In this document: positions 57,215 to 64,000 of the stretch, piece by piece | Layout of the letters: each line of letters starts with the position of its first letter | Position numbering within the stretch: the stretch's first letter is position 1 | Source: Symbiodinium natans | Taxonomy: Eukaryota > Sar > Dinophyceae > Suessiales > Symbiodiniaceae | Reading direction: 5' to 3' | Assembly: GCA_905221605.1 (NCBI GenBank) | Contig: CAJNDS010000025.1 | Location: forward strand, 362,501-426,500 | DNA length: 64,000 nt | Made by a program: the position numbers and the translations under genes | Notes under the pieces: generated by a model | Told to the model about the DNA's origin: nothing | Database searches by the model: none | Seen by the model: only the letters and a program-made list of their open reading frames with translations

Positions 57215-58580
57215 GCATCTGCCGCCATGGGACGAAGTGCAACTTCGCCCACAGTGTGAATGACCTCAAGGACGGCGGAAGAAAGTTTTAGGGTTTAGGG
57301 CTTAGGGAAGTTTAGGGTTTAGGTATTCAAGTCTATTCTTGCGCAGCGTGCTGAGCATTGTGTAGCAGGTCAAAGGAGACACGGGGGAAGCTGTCATGAC
57401 AGCGGTGAAGCAGCGGATGACAGGTCCGTAGGAAGGACATGTGAACACGTCTCTTCTTGGGCGACGTTTGCCCGAACTGAAAACCACCCATAGAACCGTC
57501 TTGGGTGAATTTGTCATAAGGAAGGGAGGTTGCTTCCCGACGCAACTCGCCTGGAGCCCTTGTTAAGCTTTCACAAGCATTGTACGCTACCGGTTTCGCC
57601 GAGCTTGGCCCTCTTGAAGGAAAAGCCTGACTTCTCGAAGACCCGTCTGTGCACCACTTTCTTCAAGACCAAAACGCCTCTTTGCCAAATAGTTGGGGTT
57701 GGGGGGATCTTAGCAAAGAGCGGCTATCCGAGCAGGGCTTACGGTTCTGGGGAGTTGAGGGCTTTTGGTTCACCTCTCCCCATACCCTCGTTGAAAGCCT
57801 AGGGCTTGAAAAGATGTGCAAGTTTGGCCCCTGCTGCACAGCTTAAACCAAGCCGTGATGAGCACCCAAAGCGTGGCTCGCTCCACCCCCCCTCAGGTGT
57901 CCTTATGGTGCCAAGTGCAGCTTTGCGCACAGCGTCTCGGCGTCCATAAACCCGGTGTTCTGAAGCTTGTCTGTGCCAGGCCCCTCCTTCCCTTGAAATC
58001 GCAGCCTCCTCAAATCCTGTAAGCCCTAAGCCCTTAAAGCCTCAAGGCTTGCACCCGCTTGAATCGTGAAGCGCTGCAGGGTTTCAGGAGGACTCCAAGC
58101 CCGAGCAGACTCGCGACATGTGTGTTATGATTGCCTGAAGACATGTTCGTGTGTTTTTCTATGATAGGATGTGGAAGTGCCCCATGTCCTGGGAGTTTGT
58201 GCCGCCTTCAATATAGGCTACCTTGGGACATTCAGGGTGCAAAGCATCACATGAGCATCCCTAGCATCCCAAGCTCCATGCTGAACAGCTGGAGAACAGC
58301 ATCGCTTGTGCAACTGGCTTGCGTTTTCTCCCGCTTTGGCAGCGTGTTGTGTCGCTTTCCCAAGGAGAGAGTCCAAAAGCTCGAGTAGTGTCTCTTTGGT
58401 TCCGTAAACCCTTAACCCTAAACCCCAACCCTAAACCCTAAACCCTTTTTAACTTTACTTCTTTTCTCTGATCGTCTCCGAGACCCCTTGAGTCCTTGAG
58501 GCAAGGATGAGATGCGCTCTGCTGCCCGGCAGCGTGCGTTTCGCGAGAAGGTGAAGCTCGACATTGAGGTGCCGAGATGA
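57215..58580 (+). CDS. CCCH zinc-finger protein (partial exon set)
   Basis: CCCH fingers bind RNA, often AU-rich single strands, and act in mRNA turnover or splicing. Exon 57215-57270 reads ICRHGTKCNFAHSVNDLK, the C-x5-C-x3-H part of one finger (its first Cys must be in an upstream exon not found). It joins in frame, via a GA donor, to 57620-57675, EKPDFSKTRLCTTFFKTKT. A GC donor joins that to 57897-57939, CPYGAKCSFAHSVS. Together these form a perfect second finger, C-x8-C-x5-C-x3-H. A fourth exon from 58506 reads DEMRSAARQRAFREK, phase-matched to a GC donor after VS; it runs on open to a TGA at 58578-58580 but may splice earlier at GTGAAG. Tandem CCCH pairs with KTRLC-FFKTKTCPYGAKC are common in dinoflagellates. 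Start and end are unproven. Confidence 0.75.
58396..58447 (+). repeat. Interstitial CCCTAAA repeat
   Basis: About six units of CCCTAAA with minor variants, just upstream of the last CCCH-gene exon. Confidence 0.92.
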
Positions 58581-58583
58581 AGG

Positions 58584-58624
58584 GGGTTTAGGGTTTAGGG
58601 TTATAGGGTTATAGGGTTTAGGTT
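58584..58624 (+). repeat. Interstitial GGGTTTA repeat
   Basis: About five units of AGGGTTT/AGGGTTAT, in the opposite orientation to the CCCTAAA tract 140 bp upstream; the two flank exon 58506-58580. Confidence 0.92.
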
Positions 58625-59264
58625 CAAGGTCTCTTGGGCATCTGGATTTTGCCAGCTTTGGCTTCAGCCTTCAGACGTAAGAGTCGCAAACGGGCCAGGA
58701 AGTTCAGGGCTTTGTGTGCTGGGACTGCGCAACGGGGCACCCCAATGCCCATGGCAAAGTCCAAGGGACCCAAAGGACCCAAAGGATCCAAAAGACACCG
58801 CACCTTGAGCAATTTCGGTTTTGCAGGAGCCTACCTTCTCGGAGCCCCACAAAGCGACGTCGGACCAGCGATGCTTTTGGAGGGTTTGGGGCAGGATGAG
58901 CACAAGGATGTTGCTCAAAGAGGAGTTTCCTGCGGGCATGTAGGCCCAATGTAGGCCTCGGTTTCTGTGGATCATTCCTGCCGGGGGGTTGGACTCCTGA
59001 ACGTTTACGTACGGGGTGCTTCAGGTGACTTCCGGGAAGGTTTCTGCAAGCATCAGGTGCGTCCCCTTCTTAGGGAAGCTCGGCCAGGCCGTTCTTCATG
59101 GCCTCGCAGAAGTGCCCTGGCGCTGAAGTTGGGGGACATTTTGGATCTCCCACCGCTCCACACCAATTGTCCTGAAGCCCTGAATTTGCGCACCGCCAGT
59201 TGAAGCGCAGCTTTCTGAGGCTTCTGTGCCGCAGCACTCCCGCACAGGAGTGCAGAAAGGTGAA
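58625..59264. other. Open plus frame of uncertain status
   Basis: A 106-codon ATG-led plus frame at 58634-58954 has a basic N-terminal part (FRRKSRKRARKFRALC) and a GPKGPKGSKR stretch. It could be a further exon of the CCCH gene or chance. The rest shows no gene. Confidence 0.25.
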
Positions 59265-59356
59265 GTTGGGGGAGGGGTCGGCGGGGGGAGGGTCGGTGGG
59301 CGGGTCGCGGGGGGAGTCGGGGGGGGCGGGTCGGGGGGTCGGGGGGTCGGGGGCCG
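59265..59356 (+). repeat. G-rich tract, possible G-quadruplexes
   Basis: About 90 bp of GGGGTCGG, GGGAGGGTCGG and GGGGGGTCGG units on the plus strand, ending 40 bp before the small membrane-protein frame. Many runs of at least four G allow quadruplex formation. Confidence 0.85.
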
Positions 59357-59395
59357 CTTCGAGGCTGCTGTAAAGTTGTAGTTGAAAAGGGTTTC

Positions 59396-59665
59396 ATGTC
59401 TCCATGGCCTACCCCGTCAGCTGAAGAACTCAGTGCACCAGAGCGCAGGAGAGCGGGGCAACTCCGCCGACCTTTGAGGACTTCGTGGGGTGGTCTCCTG
59501 ATCCTGCTTGTTCCTGTTCTTGTTATTCTTGTTATCTTCATATCTGTGGATCTCCACGTCTACGGCAAGAGGCAGTGGAGTATTGCGCGGTTGACCCTTC
59601 TTTCGGGTCGAATGATTCTGCTCTCTTGCTGGTGTGAGGGCTCAAGGCCACAGATGTGGCAATAG
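59396..59665 (+). CDS. Possible small one-pass membrane protein, 89 codons
   Basis: ATG-led intact frame. A polar, Arg-rich N-terminal half (SAPERRRAGQLRRPLR) is followed by one clear membrane segment, WGGLLILLVPVLVILVIFIS, and a short tail ending at TAG 59663-59665. No family recognised. It lies between a G-rich tract and the long intronless frame starting at 59695, in a different frame from it. It may be an independent small gene, an exon of the CCCH-side gene, or chance. Confidence 0.3.
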   Translation: MSPWPTPSAEELSAPERRRAGQLRRPLRTSWGGLLILLVPVLVILVIFISVDLHVYGKRQWSIARLTLLSGRMILLSCWCEGSRPQMWQ

Positions 59666-59694
59666 AGCCGCAGAGCCCTAGGCACCCGAAGCCA

Positions 59695-62600
59695 ATGAAG
59701 CGCACCTGGAGACAAAAGATGGCTTCTGACATGAGTCGCTGGCAATTCCGAAAGCTCATACGATACCAGCGTCAGCAGTTGCATCGGTCTCAGTGTTATG
59801 AGGCAAAGGTCGGTTTGCATGACCAACTTCAAGTTATACAGGTTAAGAGCCTTGTTGCTTGGCCTGGACGAGCTGTTCGAGAAGTTTTTCTTGGTATAGC
59901 GAAGAGGTACCACTTGCATAGCGAAGTTTTCCGCATTTGTCATTTGTGTTCATTGACTGCAGCAATGTCCACACGTGATAGCATTGGGAGCAGTGAGTCT
60001 AGCGATAGTGATGTGTTAGGAACAGGGAATAGATTCCTCGAGGACCAGGTCAATGCGGTCAATCAGAATGTGGCCGCCGCTGATAGTCACGTGCGAAGTA
60101 TAGCCGACGTCGAGAACATGGACTTCATCGACGACGGACGGAATAGTGGAAGGACAGGAATGGAGACGGATAGCAATGCTGATAGAGATCGTTTCGGCCT
60201 CAGCTTGTCAGGACCGCTTACTGTAGACGTTAGGTCGAGCGCTGCGGATAGTATGTTAGTGCCAGGGCCACCGCCAGGACTGCCGGATAGAAGCTTGGAG
60301 ATCGTGGCGACGCTGGATAGTGTGGGGAGGTCGGGAGGGCTGGGCTATGCCGGGATAGCGGACACGTCAGGCACTCAGGGGAGGGACGCAGGCGAAGAAT
60401 TGCGGGAGTTGCTCGCAGTCCCGTCAATCGCAGATAGAGGGGATGCAGTGATGCAGCTCAGCATGCTTGCAAGCAGTCCTGTAGTATTCGATCCAGTCAT
60501 GGGAGCTACAGATTTAAGTGAGTATAGGGCCGGAAGAGGTGGGATAGAGGCAGGAAATGCTAGGACTCCGACGCTTGCTATCGAGGATCTGGCTGGATTA
60601 GGTGAAAGGATGGAAGAGGGGCCGTTCGCCAACCCCTCCGAGACTGTGCTCCACGGGACGGATCAAGAGACGACGGGAGATACCAAGGGAACCACCGGAT
60701 CCAGGATAGAAATCGCAATAGAGGATAGAGTGGATAGCCTTGCAGTGTCATCATCGTCAGATCACGATAGGACGATCAGGAGAAATGATGATGGGATAGA
60801 TGCAATGATGAATAGTGGTGAGCTTGGTGCTGAAGGCGATCGCATGAGAAGTGCGGATAGCGGACACTGGATGGGCAGAAAGAATGGAGACGACATCGTT
60901 CCCGGAGTGTATTCGAATAGTGCGGCCATGATTGGGAATGTCGGTATCGATCCTACAGATCTGGAGTTGATAGCCAAGGGATCTTCAGCGGTAGCACAGA
61001 ACATGATCAGTGAGAGCGATGATAGAGCGCTGTCTGTGTTTTCGTCAACAGGGCTGTCGGAGGCATCGCCAGGCGGGAATGTTGAAGCGTTGAAAGATGT
61101 GGGGATGGGTCAAACTTCGACGATCGGAATAGAGTGGGGATCCCATGGGATCCGGAGTGCTCTCGAAGAAACGGGGGTCATCACAGATGCAGACTTCGTG
61201 AAGTTCTTCACGGATCAGGCACCGGGTAACCCAGGCTCAACGCCCATGACGATGCACTCGGAATCACAGGAGCGATGGAACGCTGGGATATATGGTGCCA
61301 AGGTCACAGGGCTAGAGAAAGACAGGTCACGAAAGATGTCGATGGGGTCGGATAGTGGACACTCAGGTGGTCGATCTACATCATTGAAGAGGGATAGCCC
61401 GGGTGGATCGGAAAATGGAGTTGGTACCACCGGCAAGATAGGCAAGGTGGATGAGGGACTGCGTAAGCAACGAGCGGAGCAGGCCGTTAAGGAGATGAAC
61501 CAGATAGCCGAGAGCGTCCCCGCAGCCAAGAAGTCGAAATCGACAGAAATTGGGGGACCGATCCATCAGGCAGGAATGATCACCCCGGATCAGGGTAGCG
61601 AGGGATGGGGCAATCGATCCCCGGCTCCACGATCCCCTGGGATAGGTGGGCAATACGAGCACTTCGGGATCAATACTCCTCCTGAAGGACGAGGCAGGAA
61701 CGATGAGATGAGGGCAACATCATCCCCACCTAGGCGGGCAAAGGTGAGAACTCCTGCCGATCCGGACAAGTCTTCGTTAGGAGAGATAGACGGCAGGATA
61801 GATGATTCACAGACGGTGGTTGTGGACACGCAGACCGACGTAGCCAAGCTTAAAGTGGCAAGTGAATGTGCAAGTGCAATTGCTAATAGTTCAGCGGAAA
61901 AGGCGGACGTCGTGAGCAAGAGATTGGTGGAATGCGAGGAGGAGGTGAAGCACTGGAAAGGTTGGATAGAATCGCAGCAGATAGATACCAAGACAACACT
62001 GTCGCAGGAGCTGAAAGAGATGAGTCGGATCATGGACGGGAGCGTCAGCGAGGATAGGATGGATGATGCAATGGCTCCGCAACTGACCGAGGGAGCAATA
62101 CAGCTCGCACGGAGAATGAGACGGCAGGTTGAAAACGTGAAGGTGCTCAAGACCTCTGTTACGACTAGATTGAAGGGAGTGGAGGAGCGATTGTCCACAG
62201 CGGAGCATTCAGCGGACATAGCCAAACAGAGTGCCGGGACGAAGATCGCCACGTTAGAGACAGGATTGAATGAGGTAAAACGTGGCATAGGAGTGGTCTT
62301 CTCGAGCATGCAAATGCGACATGAGAATGGAACATGGAAGAATGAGAGGCTCGATAAAGTGGAGACAGTTTTGAATAGACAATGGGACCAGATCAAGTTA
62401 GCGGGCGAGGAACTAAGGAAGTTGAAGTCCAAGGGGAGCCAGAAGGCCGGAATAGATACAGCGTCGTCGTCCCATTGTAATAGTCAAGGAAAAAGTCCTG
62501 GATGCGGGTGCAGAGAGCCTGGCGAGGGTCACGGCTTGTGCATAGATGGAGCAGTGCGTGTAGAGACCAAGAAGCTGAGTGAAGTGGTTTTGGCACAGAA

Positions 62601-64000
62601 GGAACACATAATGACCGTCGCGAGAGAGGTGATAAAGAACCGCAAGAGCGTGGCCGAGATTGTGGCGGGCATGACAAAGGTTCACAAGACTTGCGAGAAT
62701 GTCGTGGCAAGGACCGAGCGGGTTGATGAAAAGAGAAACGGAGAACAGGCCTGGGTGAAAGATACTGTGCGAAAGATGGAAAAGACTATGGAGTCAATGT
62801 CGAGCCGTATGATAGATGAGCAGAAGAGGGTCACGGGCGAATTTATCCTTGTCAATGCTCGAATTGATGAGAGCACACGGAACGAAGGGATAGGCAAAAC
62901 GCGAGGAAACAGCGCGGAGATAGGAAAGCCACCGACGATGTCACGCGGGCGAGATGGTCCCGGCGGAAGTCGGGGAGCCGATGGAAGAGCCAGGAGCGAC
63001 AACGCCCGAGGAATGGAGGCTTCGAGGCCGGAGATGACGGGTCCCGTAGTTGATCGGAGGATCGAGAACAGATGCATTGTGTTAGAACAACAGGTAGCCA
63101 AGATCACTGGTCAATTGCAGGGATTAACCACGGTGAATGAGCGGATCGTGAAGGAGAACGCTAGCCTGATCAGCGAAATAGAAAGCATGAAGGGGGAGAA
63201 CAAGGGGGTGACAGAGTCGGTAGCGCGGATGGTTCGGGACAGCAGAGATGAGATATCTAAAATGAGAGCGGATCTTGATCTCCGAGGTAGAGAGATGCTA
63301 GAACTCAAGGAGAAGAACGAGCAGTTGGAGGCAACGGTACGGGAGTATGAACGGAGACTGGAGCAGGTGAGACGAAACGATAGCCTTAAAGCAGAACTGG
63401 ATAGCATGTGGCATAGAATCGGTGAGATCGGCAAGCAAAGCTCCGAGTACGCCATGCCAGCGCCGGGTGTGGGAGGTGCTTCGAACGCCGGCTCCGCAAG
63501 ACCAAGTGTCGGTGCCACGCCTGCGCCGAGTTCCTTTGGGGATAGAAGGGAGCATGGAAGAAAGGATAGACAAGGAGATGGAGGTTTGTTGGGGGAAGAG
63601 ACTAGGATTAGAAGGTGCCCCGTTTGTGTTAGACAAGCGGAAATGATGATTGCGTGCCAAGGCTGCGGAAGAGAAGTGTGTGGTAATTGCTATGAATACC
63701 ATGATGACTTGTGCATGCTGTGCTCCACTGATAGAAGGGGGTGCGATGCCGGAGGATATGCGGGGACAGGACTTCCGAGGCCGCAGAGTGGACGCGATCA
63801 TGAGGGGGACGATGCCAGGTTCAGAAATCCGGTAGGCGGGGGGTATAACAAGTTCAAGGACACCAGAGGGATGGAGAAATGCAACGAGATATCGATAGCG
63901 AAGGAGCCATCATCCGGGGAAGTAGGACTGTGGCTGGGCGATGTTGCACACACTGCGAAGGCTGCGTATCTGTATGACGGGGACTATGCATACACGCAGG
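59695..64000 (+). CDS. Long intronless frame, at least 1435 codons, runs off the window; possible retroelement Gag-like protein
   Basis: Frame 1 has no stop from 59638 to 63999. The first ATG is 59695; a second candidate is 59965 (residue 91, MSTRDSIGSSESSD). Residues 1-90 are Arg/Gln-rich. Residues 91-720 are low-complexity, Asp/Ser/Gly-rich and probably disordered. Residues about 720-790 and 1120-1245 look like coiled coil (for example EMLELKEKNEQLEATVREYE). A Cys/His-rich patch lies at 927-949. An eight-cysteine cluster at 1308-1343 fits C-x2-C-x9-C-x2-C-x4-C-x2-C-x7-C-x2-C, as in FYVE/RING-like or paired zinc-ribbon folds. No protease, reverse transcriptase or integrase motif is visible before the end. 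Absence of introns, and heavy use of GAT, AGA, ATA and GGA codons, set it apart from the neighbouring genes and suggest insertion. Alternative: a single-exon host coiled-coil gene. Confidence 0.7.
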   Translation, partial: MKRTWRQKMASDMSRWQFRKLIRYQRQQLHRSQCYEAKVGLHDQLQVIQVKSLVAWPGRAVREVFLGIAKRYHLHSEVFRICHLCSLTAAMSTRDSIGSSESSDSDVLGTGNRFLEDQVNAVNQNVAAADSHVRSIADVENMDFIDDGRNSGRTGMETDSNADRDRFGLSLSGPLTVDVRSSAADSMLVPGPPPGLPDRSLEIVATLDSVGRSGGLGYAGIADTSGTQGRDAGEELRELLAVPSIADRGDAVMQLSMLASSPVVFDPVMGATDLSEYRAGRGGIEAGNARTPTLAIEDLAGLGERMEEGPFANPSETVLHGTDQETTGDTKGTTGSRIEIAIEDRVDSLAVSSSSDHDRTIRRNDDGIDAMMNSGELGAEGDRMRSADSGHWMGRKNGDDIVPGVYSNSAAMIGNVGIDPTDLELIAKGSSAVAQNMISESDDRALSVFSSTGLSEASPGGNVEALKDVGMGQTSTIGIEWGSHGIRSALEETGVITDADFVKFFTDQAPGNPGSTPMTMHSESQERWNAGIYGAKVTGLEKDRSRKMSMGSDSGHSGGRSTSLKRDSPGGSENGVGTTGKIGKVDEGLRKQRAEQAVKEMNQIAESVPAAKKSKSTEIGGPIHQAGMITPDQGSEGWGNRSPAPRSPGIGGQYEHFGINTPPEGRGRNDEMRATSSPPRRAKVRTPADPDKSSLGEIDGRIDDSQTVVVDTQTDVAKLKVASECASAIANSSAEKADVVSKRLVECEEEVKHWKGWIESQQIDTKTTLSQELKEMSRIMDGSVSEDRMDDAMAPQLTEGAIQLARRMRRQVENVKVLKTSVTTRLKGVEERLSTAEHSADIAKQSAGTKIATLETGLNEVKRGIGVVFSSMQMRHENGTWKNERLDKVETVLNRQWDQIKLAGEELRKLKSKGSQKAGIDTASSSHCNSQGKSPGCGCREPGEGHGLCIDGAVRVETKKLSEVVLAQKEHIMTVAREVIKNRKSVAEIVAGMTKVHKTCENVVARTERVDEKRNGEQAWVKDTVRKMEKTMESMSSRMIDEQKRVTGEFILVNARIDESTRNEGIGKTRGNSAEIGKPPTMSRGRDGPGGSRGADGRARSDNARGMEASRPEMTGPVVDRRIENRCIVLEQQVAKITGQLQGLTTVNERIVKENASLISEIESMKGENKGVTESVARMVRDSRDEISKMRADLDLRGREMLELKEKNEQLEATVREYERRLEQVRRNDSLKAELDSMWHRIGEIGKQSSEYAMPAPGVGGASNAGSARPSVGATPAPSSFGDRREHGRKDRQGDGGLLGEETRIRRCPVCVRQAEMMIACQGCGREVCGNCYEYHDDLCMLCSTDRRGCDAGGYAGTGLPRPQSGRDHEGDDARFRNPVGGGYNKFKDTRGMEKCNEISIAKEPSSGEVGLWLGDVAHTAKAAYLYDGDYAYTQ

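Noticed and set aside
60230-63801. Several long minus-strand frames (up to 280 codons)
   Set aside because: They mirror the purine-rich plus-strand frame; Ser/Leu/Pro-rich translations are what its complement would give, and they are broken by stops while the plus frame is not.
1-64000. Dinoflagellate spliced-leader sequence marking retrogenes
   Set aside because: Searched by eye for CCGTAGCCATTTTGGCTCAAG-like words; only short CGGCTCAAG fragments (about 52931, 54971) were found, too short to count.

Overview
The window reads as nuclear DNA of a dinoflagellate, most likely Symbiodiniaceae or a close relative such as Polarella. Evidence: genes broken into very short exons; introns that end in AG (usually AG followed by G) but start with GT, GC or GA; PPR repeats of the CEKGGRW type that are typical of dinoflagellates; scattered TTTAGGG-type repeats; and every recognisable gene on the same (+) strand, as in dinoflagellate one-way gene clusters. 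The species call is inference. No plasmid, phage, CRISPR, rRNA or convincing tRNA was seen.

Layout. 0-9.7 kb is repeat-dominated: minisatellites at 2.8-4.6 kb and 7.97-9.06 kb, plus decayed minus-strand coding relics near 1.0, 6.1 and 9.3 kb. 11.7-17.9 kb holds the best-resolved gene, a UDP-galactopyranose mutase in 22 exons that could be joined almost completely by eye. 17.9-22.9 kb is gene-free repeat land: a degenerate CCCTAAATC array, an array of palindromic CCCTATAGGG-centred units, a 123-bp tandem repeat carrying two hairpins, and perfect palindromes. 25.4-38.1 kb contains exons of a protein with six YbjQ/UPF0145-like repeats. 43.0-46.8 kb contains exons of one or two unidentified genes, one with membrane-like segments. 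50.0-54.7 kb is a PPR-repeat gene. 57.2-58.6 kb is a CCCH zinc-finger gene. From 59.7 kb to the window end runs one intronless reading frame of at least 1435 codons with purine-rich composition unlike the rest, coiled coils and an eight-cysteine cluster; it looks like an inserted retroelement-type gene but the family is not identified.

The genes share no obvious pathway. UDP-galactopyranose mutase supplies UDP-galactofuranose for surface glycans, PPR proteins act on organelle RNA, CCCH proteins bind RNA, and YbjQ-like repeats occur in C2CD5-type and bacterial proteins of poorly known role. Exon borders come from protein-family matching plus AG acceptors, without transcript evidence, and many exons of the YbjQ, PPR and CCCH genes must still be missing.
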